Below, piece by piece: positions 7,669-16,793 of a stretch of 64,000 bases of DNA; the stretch's first letter is position 1, and every line of letters begins with the position of its first letter. The notes beneath the pieces are model-generated. The model ran no database searches. It was not told the DNA's origin and worked only from the letters and a program-made list of their open reading frames with translations. This DNA is from Phycomyces nitens. Lineage: Eukaryota; Mucoromycota; Mucoromycetes; Mucorales; Phycomycetaceae. The stretch lies in the NCBI GenBank assembly GCA_022702545.1, contig JAHRBC010000002.1:2170001-2234000 (forward strand), given 5' to 3'. The translations under genes and the position numbers were made by a program.

Positions 7669-10269
7669 GTGAATGGAGGTTGAATGGAGGTTGAATGGGT
7701 TGAATGGGTGGGTTGAATGAGAGGTTGAATGGGTTGAATGGGTTGAATGGGTTGAATGGGTTGAATGGGTTGAATGGGTTGAATGGGTTGAATGGGTGGG
7801 TTGAATGAGAGGTTGAATGGGTTGAATGGGTTGAATGGGTTGAATGGGTTGAATGGGTTGAATGGAGGTTGAATTGGTTGAATGAGAGGTTGAATGGGTG
7901 GGTTGAATGAGTGAGTTGACTGGGTTGAATGAGAGGTTGAATGGGTTGAATGGGTGGGTTGAATGGGTGGGTTGAATGGAGGTTGAATGAGAGGTTGAAT
8001 GGGTTGAATGGGTTGAATGGGTTGAATGGGTTGAATGGGTTGAATGGGTTGAATGGAGGTTGAATTGGTTGAATGAGAGGTTGAATGGGTGGGTTGAATG
8101 AGTGAGTTGACTGGGTTGAATGAGAGGTTGAATGGGTTGAATGGGTGGGTTGAATGGGTGGGTTGAATGGAGGTTGAATGAGAGGTTGAATGGGTTGAAT
8201 GGGTTGAATGGGTTGAATGGGTTGAATGGGTTGAATGGGTTGAATGGAGGTTGAATTGGTTGAATGGGTTGAATGAGAGGTTGAATGGGTGGGTTGAATG
8301 AGTGAGTTGACTGGGTTGAATGAGAGGTTGAATGGGTTGAATGGGTTGAATGGGTGGGTTGAATGGAGGTTGAATGAGAGGTTGAATGGGTTGAATGGGT
8401 TGAATGGGTTGAATGGGTTGAATGGAGGTTGAATTGGTTGAATGGGTTGAATGAGAGGTTGAATTGGTTGAATGGGTTGAATGAGAGGTTGAATGGGTGG
8501 GTTGAATGAGTGAGTTGACTGGGTTGAATGAGAGGTTGAATGGGTTGAATGGGTTGAATGGGTTGAATGGGTTGAATGGGTTGAATGGAGGTTGAATTGG
8601 TTGAATGGGTTGAATGAGAGGTTGAATGGGTGGGTTGAATGAGTGAGTTGACTGGGTTGAATGAGAGGTTGAATGGGTTGAATGGGTTGAATGGGTTGAA
8701 TGGAGGTTGAATTGGTTGAATGGGTTGAATGAGAGGTTGAATGGGTGGGTTGAATGAGTGAGTTGACTGGGTTGAATGAGAGGTTGAATGGGTTGAATGG
8801 GTTGAATGGGTTGAATGGAGGTTGAATTGGTTGAATGGGTTGAATGAGAGGTTGAATGGGTGGGTTGAATGAGTGAGTTGACTGGGTTGAATGGGTTGAA
8901 TGGGTTGAATGGGTGGGTTGAATGGAGGTTGAATGAGAGGTTGAATGGGTGGGTTGAATGAGTGAGTTGACTGGGTTGAATGAGAGGTTGAATGGGTTGA
9001 ATGAGAGGTTGAATGGGTTGAATGGGTTGAATGGGTGGGTTGAATGGAGGTTGAATGAGAGGTTGAATGGGTTGAATGGGTTGAATGGGTTGAATGGAGG
9101 TTGAATTGGTTGAATGGGTTGAATGAGAGGTTGAATGGGTGGGTTGAATGAGTGAGTTGACTGGGTTGAATGGGTTGAATGGGTTGAATGGAGGTTGAAT
9201 TGGTTGAATGGGTTGAATGAGAGGTTGAATGGGTGGGTTGAATGAGTGAGTTGACTGGGTTGAATGAGAGGTTGAATGAGAGGTTGAATGGGTTGAATGA
9301 GAGGTTGAATGGGTTGAATGGGTTGAATGGGTGGGTTGAATGGAGGTTGAATGAGAGGTTGAATGGGTTGAATGGGTTGAATGGGTTGAATGGAGGTTGA
9401 ATTGGTTGAATGGGTTGAATGAGAGGTTGAATTGGTTGAATGGGTTGAATGAGAGGTTGAATGGGTGGGTTGAATGAGTGAGTTGACTGGGTTGAATGAG
9501 AGGTTGAATGGGTTGAATGAGAGGTTGAATGGGTTGAATGGGTTGAATGGGTTGAATGGGTTGAATGGAGGTTGAATTGGTTGAATGGGTTGAATGAGAG
9601 GTTGAATGGGTGGGTTGAATGAGTGAGTTGACTGGGTTGAATGAGAGGTTGAATGGGTTGAATGGGTTGAATGGGTGGGTTGAATGGAGGTTGAATGAGA
9701 GGTTGAATGGGTTGAATGGGTTGAATGGGTTGAATGGGTTGAATGGAGGTTGAATTGGTTGAATGGGTTGAATGAGAGGTTGAATGGGTGGGTTGAATGA
9801 GTGAGTTGACTGGGTTGAATGAGAGGTTGAATGGGTTGAATGAGAGGTTGAATGGGTTGAATGGGTTGAATGGGTGGGTTGAATGGAGGTTGAATGAGAG
9901 GTTGAATGGGTTGAATGGGTTGAATGGGTTGAATGGGTTGAATGGAGGTTGAATTGGTTGAATGGGTTGAATGAGAGGTTGAATTGGTTGAATGGGTTGA
10001 ATGAGAGGTTGAATGGGTGGGTTGAATGAGTGAGTTGACTGGGTTGAATGAGAGGTTGAATGGGTTGAATGGGTTGAATGGGTGGGTTGAATGGAGGTTG
10101 AATGAGAGGTTGAATGGGTTGAATGGGTTGAATGGGTTGAATGGGTTGAATGGGTTGAATGGGTTGAATGGAGGTTGAATTGGTTGAATGGGTTGAATGA
10201 GAGGTTGAATGGGTGGGTTGAATGAGTGAGTTGAATGAGTGAGTTGACTGGGTTGAATGGGTTGAATGG
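7669..10269. repeat. 2.6-kb G-rich minisatellite of TTGAATGGG-type units
   Basis: The array is built of related 9-13 bp words: TTGAATGGG, TTGAATGGGTGGG, TTGAATGAGAGG, TTGAATGGAGG, TTGAATTGG, TTGAATGAGTGAG and TTGACTGGG. They recur in a fixed order as a higher-order unit of roughly 150-200 bp. Each TTGACTGGG follows TTGAATGAGTGAG and is usually followed by TTGAATGAGAGG. Runs of the 9-mer place GGG every 9 bases, the spacing expected for G-quadruplex potential on the plus strand. All three minus-strand frames are open because TTA, CTA and TCA never occur on the plus strand; that is compositional, not evidence of a gene. Confidence 0.95.
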
Positions 10270-10326
10270 CTGAACGGAGCTTGCGCCACTTCGGAGTCCG
10301 AAGCGAAAGCAACACGACACACAATG

Positions 10327-10454
10327 CATTATACTTCACGAGTCGGAGACTCTGACTGTGTTACCATCTTTTCTTTATTTGTCGAAAGTTTTGAAATTTT
10401 AAAGATAATAATGTATATATAGTTAATAGGTGGTCAATGCCAACCTTTATCATC
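10327..10454 (+). repeat. DIRS left inverted terminal repeat
   Basis: Reads inward from CATTATACTTCACGAG through TGTGTTACCATC to CCAACCTTTATCAT and is the inverse of 19826-19950, with small differences near the outer end (TTCACGAGTCGG against GAGTAGGA). Confidence 0.85.
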
Positions 10455-10504
10455 TTTTCTTTCGCATCCTGGTGCTCGACCGTTCGGAAGTCTTTTTGTT
10501 TCAA

Positions 10505-11326
10505 ATGTCCAATGATATTGCCGCTCTTCTCAAACGTATTCAAGACCTCGAATTGGCTCAGGCCAATTCCTCGATTACTCCCGTTCACGATCCTCATATT
10601 AGTGATCGCCCTACTGCTACCGATCTTACGCCATACCCTGCGTTGGAACAAGCATTTCCTACTATGTTGGATGATTTCTTCCGCAGTCCTCTCAGCGAGA
10701 ATGAACGACGAACATTTCTACAACAATGCCCCCGAAATGTTAAGCGCCAGTATTCTGCGCCAGTGCTTAACCTGCCTGACGTTGGTACACTTACCCGCAA
10801 GTATGACGGCCACCTCAGTGATATCCAGTATCGTTTGTCTGGAATCACTCGACCAATTGACCTTTTCGTCCATGGACTTGTCCAGAACGAATCTGTGTCT
10901 CCCGCTGCCGCTCTCACCTTCGCTCGTACCATGCACTCACTCCTCTCCGATGTTGCTTCGCACATCACCCAGTTGCGTGTGGACCAAGTCTGCCGAGACT
11001 CTGGACTCACTCCTACGACCATCGCCACTAGCTCCACACCTCCTCCTGCGCCCCTCTTGGACGCTGATGCGATTATCAAACAAACCACGCTTACACGCTC
11101 GCTGCTTGCCGCTACCCGCCGCAACAAATCTTCCCGATCGAGAAAGGGAAACAATCGTTCCACTTCCAAGCATAACACCAATGTACCACAAACGGATTAC
11201 AAGTCAAACCATGTGCCTTCTGAGTCCCCTACAACTGCCCCGTCCTACCCTCCTCGTCCTCGTCCCCAACGCTCTACGGATTTTTCCCAACGCCAACGCA
11301 AACAGGACACGACGCCGGCCCCGTAG
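10505..11326 (+). CDS. DIRS gag-like protein
   Basis: First frame of the DIRS element, about 273 residues from the ATG at 10505. An upstream in-frame extension lacks an ATG and runs into the terminal repeat. The N-terminus has a short coiled-coil-like segment (A-A-L-L-K-R-I-Q-D-L-E), the middle is helical, and the C-terminus is basic and Ser/Thr/Pro-rich, as expected for a nucleic-acid-binding structural protein. Its stop codon overlaps the RT frame, which is open in the -1 register at this point. No zinc knuckle is visible. Confidence 0.7.
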   Translation: MSNDIAALLKRIQDLELAQANSSITPVHDPHISDRPTATDLTPYPALEQAFPTMLDDFFRSPLSENERRTFLQQCPRNVKRQYSAPVLNLPDVGTLTRKYDGHLSDIQYRLSGITRPIDLFVHGLVQNESVSPAAALTFARTMHSLLSDVASHITQLRVDQVCRDSGLTPTTIATSSTPPPAPLLDADAIIKQTTLTRSLLAATRRNKSSRSRKGNNRSTSKHNTNVPQTDYKSNHVPSESPTTAPSYPPRPRPQRSTDFSQRQRKQDTTPAP

Positions 11327-12559
11327 GTGGACGCCTCTCACTCTTCAAGCACGCATGGACCAAGCTGACGGACGAACGGTGGGTACGCCAAATCATACAA
11401 ACGGGATATCAGATCCCCTTCGACAGGCTACCTCCCCTTACCTCCAAACCAGCACCACTCACGACTACTCTAACGACACCCGCACACCAGGCTATCGAAG
11501 CCGAAATTCGCTCCCTTCTTGTCAAAAAGGCTATCGAAGAGACCAAGGCTCCCGGTTTTCGTTCGAGAATTTTCACTATACCGAAGAAAACCGGCGACCT
11601 TCGCCCAGTTCTCAACCTTCGACCCCTCAACCGTTTTATACCTCGCCAGCATTTCAAGATGGAGTCCATTCACCATGTTTGCCAGATGATGCAGAAGAAC
11701 GACTACCTCACCAGTATCGATTTGCAGGACGCCTTCCTGCATGTCCTCGTCGAGAACTCGTCTCGCAAGTATCTGCAATTCCAATGGGCCGGGAAAACCT
11801 ATCAGTTCAGGGTTCTACCCTTCGGACTGTCCCTCTCCCCTCTCGTCTTTACGAAAATGCTGCGTCCTCTCCTTCGCTGGGGCCGCCGTCGCGGAATCCG
11901 TCTCTCAGCATACCTCGACGATCTGATAATCATTGCGTCGTCTCCGACGAGGGCACAACAACACACACAGGCCGTTCTGTCGAAACTGAACCTCTTGGGG
12001 TTCCTATACAAACCGACGAAATCACACCTCACTCCCACCCAATCTCTCGACCATCTGGGCTTTCACATCGACACGACCACTATGTGCCTCTCCTTGCCCA
12101 ACAGCAAACGCCGAGACATCCAGAGAGAAGCCACGTCCCTACAACGAACAAAGCAGTGCAGCATTCGACAGCTATCGTCCTTCATCGGCAAAGCTCAAGC
12201 CACGACACCTGCAGTCTTTCCCGCCCGTCTCATGACCCGCCAACTCATCCACCTTCGCAACATGTCTCTCAACCAAGGGAAGTCATGGAACTCGATAATC
12301 ACTCTAACCTCCCCTGCTCTCATAGACCTTCAGTGGTGGATACAGCACCTACAACAATGGAATGGTCTATCGTTCCTCCCCGAGACGCCCGAGATCGAAG
12401 TGTACACCGATGCGTCGGACAAGGGATGGGGTATAGTCTACGACAACACCACCCTCGCTGGCACCTGGGGTCCCGACGATACAGCTCACCACATCAACTA
12501 CCGCGAACTGGCCACGATATTACGCGTGGTTCGGATTCCGGCCTTACAAGGGAAGGTCC
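11323..12559 (+). pseudogene. DIRS reverse transcriptase/RNase H, 5' part
   Basis: The frame overlaps the gag stop and opens with G-P-V-G-G-R-L. RT motifs follow: L-R-P-V-L-N-L-R-P-L-N, S-I-D-L-Q-D-A-F, L-P-F-G-L-S-L-S-P and the catalytic Y-L-D-D-L. The RNase H domain begins with V-Y-T-D-A-S-D-K-G-W-G. After about 412 codons the frame is broken at 12559 by the chromovirus and resumes at 18041; joining GGTCC to the sequence after the second duplication restores K-V-L-Q-I-Y-C-D-N, the next RNase H motif. An RT that bypasses a gag stop by frame overlap is common in DIRS elements. Confidence 0.85.
12555..12559. repeat. target-site duplication GGTCC (left)
   Basis: GGTCC directly precedes the first LTR base and is repeated at 18036-18040 directly after the second LTR. 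A 5-bp duplication is standard for Ty3 integrase. Confidence 0.9.
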
Positions 12560-12905
12560 TGTTGTGTTTTAGGGTATTAAAACAATAAAAAATAGTAATG
12601 GAGATATAGACAGTAAGTGAGTACTTTGAGACTGTATATAAGCTTGTCTTTATTAAGATACAAAATGTGCCGCTCTTTATACTCTTTCAATGTGCTGTTA
12701 CACAAGATCTCGGACTTCCTGATACGTGGGGTCTTTCACCACATTAAGATATTAGGTGGAGTAAGCCTCTGAGCTCAACATCCATATTACTATTATTCTG
12801 ATGCATTTCTATAATTCCTTTATCGTACCTTATTAGCTCTCAGCTAATCTGTACTTATAGCTTATCTATATGTAAAATATACATTAATAAGGCTGGATCA
12901 CCACA
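12560..12905 (-). repeat. chromovirus 3' LTR
   Basis: 346 bp, TGTTGTGTTTTAGGG to GGATCACCACA on the plus strand; on the coding strand it starts TGTGGTG and ends CACAACA. It carries a TATA-like GAGTATAAAGAG and an AATAAAGACAAG signal on the minus strand, and appears identical to 17690-18035. Confidence 0.93.
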
Positions 12906-12919
12906 TTATCCCCACCCAG
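12906..12919 (-). promoter_or_regulatory. 3' polypurine tract
   Basis: On the minus strand CTGGGTGGGGATAA abuts the 3' LTR, the position of the plus-strand primer in LTR elements. It overlaps the last codons of the polyprotein (G-W-G-stop). Confidence 0.75.
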
Positions 12920-13844
12920 GTATTAACTGAATACCGTCAAATTCTTCTTGCACTTTTGTGATCAGCATAATCCATTTTTTGATTGTATACATGGCCTGTG
13001 TATAAATCTGTATAATGTCTAACATTATATTTTGAACGAGTACTCTGCGATCCTTAAACAACTCTTGTTTAAGATCTACTGCGTTTACTCTTTTGATTAG
13101 CTGGTCTTGCATTTCTTTTTCTTTTGTGCCTGAATTTTCTTTAGGTGTCTGATGTGCATCTTTCATATCCTTCAACAATCTTTTGTTGGCCTTATTGATC
13201 TCCTTGATACCTTCTGGTACTTCACCAATCCTTTGCCAGTATTCCTTGATGAATTTTGGATCCGCAAAATGATCCTCTGGCTCCCAGGTATCATGAGATT
13301 CATCATAGTCTAACCATTTGCATCTGTAGATATACTTGTTCTTGTCATCTTTCTTATGACCAATAATAGCTTCGACTTCATAAAAGTCGTTCTTTTGCTC
13401 TAATATCTTATCTGAGACTTTCTTTAACAGAGAAGGAGGATAATTCCTGGGTTCTAAGAAACCCTTTTCATTCTTCAATACATATGTATTAGCAGCAGTT
13501 TTTCTGACAACAGTATAGAATCCCTTATACCTTGGATCCAACTTATTCTGTTTTTCTGTCACCAAAATCATGACTATTGATCCAGGAGCTAGATCCATGA
13601 TTTTATGACTTTTGTCGAAATTCTTCTTCTGCTTCTCAGTGACTTGTTTCACTTGTTCATACACTGCAGGATAGACTATCTCAGTCATCCTCTTTATTTT
13701 CTCTTGCAACTCTTTCTGAATCTGTTCAGCAGTCGCACTATCCTTCTCTTTACTAAAGTCTTTGGAGTCATTTGGATTCCTTCCAAACATTAAAGAGAAT
13801 GGTGTACTCTTAGTCCTAGCATTATACTTGCTATTCAAAAACAA
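12906..13844 (-). CDS. chromovirus integrase C-terminus with chromodomain
   Basis: 312 residues continuing the integrase from the preceding frame after an apparent one-base loss. It contains the C-terminal integrase region (L-D-P-R-Y-K-G-F-Y-T-V-V, a GPY/F-like segment) and then a chromodomain: Y-E-V-E-A-I-I-G-H-K-K, Y-R-C-K-W-L-D-Y and T-W-E-P-E-D-H-F. In chromoviruses this domain binds methylated histone H3 and steers insertion toward heterochromatin, which fits insertion into another transposon. The protein ends exactly at the 3' LTR. Confidence 0.88.
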   Translation of the reverse strand: MFLNSKYNARTKSTPFSLMFGRNPNDSKDFSKEKDSATAEQIQKELQEKIKRMTEIVYPAVYEQVKQVTEKQKKNFDKSHKIMDLAPGSIVMILVTEKQNKLDPRYKGFYTVVRKTAANTYVLKNEKGFLEPRNYPPSLLKKVSDKILEQKNDFYEVEAIIGHKKDDKNKYIYRCKWLDYDESHDTWEPEDHFADPKFIKEYWQRIGEVPEGIKEINKANKRLLKDMKDAHQTPKENSGTKEKEMQDQLIKRVNAVDLKQELFKDRRVLVQNIMLDIIQIYTQAMYTIKKWIMLITKVQEEFDGIQLIPGWG

Positions 13845-14791
13845 CTGTGCAGCTGGTACCTTCTGATCCCATCGGCTACGTTTCCAACTATTTGTTTCTT
13901 GATGGTGTTCACTGCCGTCTGGACAGCTTTTTCACTTGCACCATTAGCTCTAGGATGGTACTGCGATATCAACGCATGTTCAAAACCAATATTCTCTTTT
14001 ATACATGTCATCAATGAGTTCACAAACTCTCGTCCACAATCACTCTGCAACTTTCTCATTGGACCCCATGTGCTTATCACGTCCAGTACTTGTAAAGCAA
14101 TAGTTGCCGCACCCTTATTTGGTATAGCGCGCAATACATAAAACTTGCTCGCAATGTCAATCATGACTAACAAGTACTCATTTCCTTTGGTTGATGTTGT
14201 AAATGGCCCAGCCAGATCTATTCCCCAACTATCACCAGGAAGTGTTGCAGTTACAGGTCTTAAAGGATTATAACCTTTTCTTGTGATATTGTGACGTTGA
14301 CACTGTATACACGCTTTTACTAGGTCATTCGCTTGAATCTTCAAGTTGGTCCAATAGATACCTTTTCTCTTCAAGGCATGTAGTATCGCCTCTACACCAA
14401 AATGACCTTTCAAATGCTCTTCTACTAAGAGCATATTCCTCTCATTCTCTGTAGGAGGAGTAAAGTATTCACCACTCAATATATCTGGAAGCTGTTCCAT
14501 AGTGGCTGCACTATTTCTCATTATGCACTTGGGCATATTATCCCCACCCAGTTTATTTGACCCTGTTTCAGTTTCTTCAGACAAACGCAACAACGCATCT
14601 GGCAGCACATTAGAAACACTAGGCAAATGAACGATCTTAAAGTCATACTGTAAAATCGTGTCCATCCATGCAATCATCATTAGATTCGCAACACGCTGGG
14701 TATGGAGGTATGTCACCGCCTTGTGATGCGTGTACAAGGTGAAGTGAGAACCATAGATATACTCGTGAAAACGCTTGAATGCAAATACCAA
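13835..14791 (-). CDS. chromovirus RNase H end and integrase core
   Basis: 318 residues. The start continues the RNase H domain (A-F-K-R-F-H-E-Y-I-Y-G-S-H-F-T-L-Y-T). The integrase follows with an HHCC zinc-binding region (H-F-G-V-E and C-I-Q-C-Q-R-H), then the DDE triad in W-G-I-D-L-A-G-P, Q-S-D-C-G-R-E-F and N-G-A-S-E-K-A-V. It inserts the cDNA with a 5-bp stagger. The frame ends in nonsense after N-V-A-D-G; one extra base there would carry it into the next frame. Confidence 0.88.
   Translation of the reverse strand: MVFAFKRFHEYIYGSHFTLYTHHKAVTYLHTQRVANLMMIAWMDTILQYDFKIVHLPSVSNVLPDALLRLSEETETGSNKLGGDNMPKCIMRNSAATMEQLPDILSGEYFTPPTENERNMLLVEEHLKGHFGVEAILHALKRKGIYWTNLKIQANDLVKACIQCQRHNITRKGYNPLRPVTATLPGDSWGIDLAGPFTTSTKGNEYLLVMIDIASKFYVLRAIPNKGAATIALQVLDVISTWGPMRKLQSDCGREFVNSLMTCIKENIGFEHALISQYHPRANGASEKAVQTAVNTIKKQIVGNVADGIRRYQLHSCF
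14538..14551 (-). promoter_or_regulatory. internal copy of the polypurine tract (central-PPT-like)
   Basis: The minus strand reads CTGGGTGGGGATAAT here, the same 15 bases as at the 3' tract (counting the first LTR base). It lies inside the coding frame upstream of integrase, about 1.6 kb from the 3' tract. A role in second-strand initiation is inference. Confidence 0.5.
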
Positions 14792-14793
14792 AG

Positions 14794-16611
14794 CTAGCAG
14801 CTCTCTTTTCGTTGCTGAATATTTTCTTTCGCTTTCGACAATCTCTTAGCTACGAACGAAATATAATTCATTTTGCCATCTATGACCTGATGCAACACTG
14901 CCCCAATTCCAGTTAGGGATGCATCACAGCTAATACGAAAAGGAGAATGCATATCTGGATATGATAAAACTGTATCACTCAGCAATGCTTTTTTCAAGTT
15001 GACAAACGCAATCTGATGCTTGTCAGTCCACAAATGTTTAATCGACTTTTCATTCCTCAATGAATCTAGTGGCGACATTATTGCCGATACATTTGGGATC
15101 AATGTTCTAAAGTAGTTGATCAAACCACAATAGCTCTGGATATCTTTGCCCGTTCTTGGTTGAGGAAACTCCAAAACATTAACAAGCTTTCTGCGGTCCA
15201 TAGTTATACCCTCAGGTGAAATATGAAAACCAAGCAGATATATTTCTTTCTGAAAGAAATGACACTTCTTTGGATTCAACTTCAAGTTGACCTTTGTTAA
15301 TCTTTGGATCATTTGCTTCAAGTGTACCTTGTGCTCCTCAAATGTCTTGCTCGCACATACTATGTCATCCACAAAGAATCTTACAAAAGATAATCCTTCC
15401 AAAGCTATACTCATAGTTCTTTGAAACTGTGAACTGACATGCTTGATACCAAACACTGTACCAATTGGCTTGTACTGTATACCTAGCCATGTAAAACTAA
15501 GCTTGTGCGCATCCTTTGGGCTCAACCGCAAAGAATTAAATGCAGACTTCAAGTCTAGAGTTGAATAAATATTTGCACCTTTCAAATCTTCAAACAACTC
15601 ACCGATCAATGGCAATGGCATTCTGTCTATTGACTTCAATAGAGAATTCAGTAGCCTTGGATAATGACAAACACAATAACCAGTCACTTCTCCTTTACCA
15701 TTCGCCTTCTTGACAACAGTCAAAGGAGTATTCCATTCTGTGTTTGCTGACGCTCTTTCAACTATGCCATTTTCAAGCCATTCTTTCACTTGCTCATCCA
15801 CTATTCCTTGCATCTTGAAAGGTATGGGATAAGGGCTTCTGAATGCTGTAGCATTTTCCGGAGTATCCAAGCGAACAACACTCTCAGGTATCGTACAAAA
15901 CACACCTTTAGGAATAGACTGATTTTCACCTATGAACTTTTGAATATAATTCACGGCTTCCTCAAACTGTTTGGGACCAACAGCCGGATTATTTTCCTTT
16001 TGTTCATTTTCTCTTTCTATGGATTCAAGTAAATCACTCTTATTATTGAAACGTCTATCAGCTTCTTTACATTCCTCACTTGAATCCTTGTCATCATATG
16101 ATAAAGGTAAATCATAAATACCAATACCAAGAAGTGACATACAATCAGTACCAATACTGAAGTCAAATTCGTGATTATTCGTTAAATTCATAACTTCAAA
16201 CTCACGCTTAATGGTCTTACCATTACAAGTAACACTTATAACACAAGTACCAATTCTCTTGATATAAGTATTACTGTCAGCTAAACGTATGAAAAACTTA
16301 TGGACATTACTCTTATCCACTAGCTTTTCATTTATGTGGGTTATGTAGTTTATATGAAGATTCTTCTTCAAGCAAAAATTCTTATCCACAGAACTAAATG
16401 TGGCACCGCAGTCCAACAGAGAGGTTGTTACGATATTCACTGTCCAGAGACCACAACGACGAGGAACTATCCTCTTTCCCCACAGGGGGTACAATCGCTG
16501 CACTCGCAACAGAACGGACTGCCATTCTGGACAACTTTGTCCTACTGTAAAATTCCTTTTTGGGACACAAGGGTCCCTTCTCCCAGGGGGCCTTCCACGA
16601 AAAACAAACAT
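14794..16611 (-). CDS. chromovirus protease-reverse transcriptase-RNase H
   Basis: 605 residues. The first 60 or so are probably out of the native frame (remains of the nucleocapsid region). The protease motif is L-L-D-C-G-A-T-F-S-S, with Cys where Ser or Thr is usual in the D-[ST]-G triad. RT motifs follow: Y-S-T-L-D-L-K-S-A-F, F-G-I-K-H-V-S-S-Q-F and the catalytic F-V-D-D-I-V. RNase H starts at I-S-C-D-A-S-L-T-G-I-G. The frame ends wrongly in K-E-S-C; a shift just before restores the conserved A-T-K-R-E-L-L-A-L, so a single base is missing near 14795. Confidence 0.88.
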   Translation of the reverse strand: MFVFRGRPPGRRDPCVPKRNFTVGQSCPEWQSVLLRVQRLYPLWGKRIVPRRCGLWTVNIVTTSLLDCGATFSSVDKNFCLKKNLHINYITHINEKLVDKSNVHKFFIRLADSNTYIKRIGTCVISVTCNGKTIKREFEVMNLTNNHEFDFSIGTDCMSLLGIGIYDLPLSYDDKDSSEECKEADRRFNNKSDLLESIERENEQKENNPAVGPKQFEEAVNYIQKFIGENQSIPKGVFCTIPESVVRLDTPENATAFRSPYPIPFKMQGIVDEQVKEWLENGIVERASANTEWNTPLTVVKKANGKGEVTGYCVCHYPRLLNSLLKSIDRMPLPLIGELFEDLKGANIYSTLDLKSAFNSLRLSPKDAHKLSFTWLGIQYKPIGTVFGIKHVSSQFQRTMSIALEGLSFVRFFVDDIVCASKTFEEHKVHLKQMIQRLTKVNLKLNPKKCHFFQKEIYLLGFHISPEGITMDRRKLVNVLEFPQPRTGKDIQSYCGLINYFRTLIPNVSAIMSPLDSLRNEKSIKHLWTDKHQIAFVNLKKALLSDTVLSYPDMHSPFRISCDASLTGIGAVLHQVIDGKMNYISFVAKRLSKAKENIQQRKESC

Positions 16612-16793
16612 TTGCTTTCACAGCCTTTCTAAAGTCCCAGGAAGACTTCTTGTGCTTCTGAGCACACTCATTACTAGCCAAAGACACCTTATTACCCTTG
16701 TCCACTCCATTGGAGAAAGCACTTCCTCCATTGGCCCGGGCATAAGAATTCCAGGCGGTCACTTCCCTAGTCTCACCAGGATTGTGAAGTAAC

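Noticed and set aside
7669..10269. Telomere or centromere identity for the GGGTTGAAT array
   Set aside because: The unit is not the common fungal TTAGGG, it is internal and flanked by transposons, and centromere function cannot be read from sequence.
7669..10269. CRISPR-like array
   Set aside because: No unique spacers between constant repeats; the organism is eukaryotic.
7447..10339. Three overlapping minus-strand reading frames of about 890-960 residues (I-Q-P, F-N-P and S-T-H repeats)
   Set aside because: They exist because the minisatellite lacks TTA, CTA and TCA on its plus strand. Unit lengths of 9, 11, 12 and 13 bp scramble the frame, so no single protein is maintained.
10437..12572. 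711-residue plus-strand frame across the DIRS gag and RT region
   Set aside because: It is the third register over two genes with clear motifs in other frames; it has no recognisable motif and Arg/Pro/Ser-rich shadow composition.
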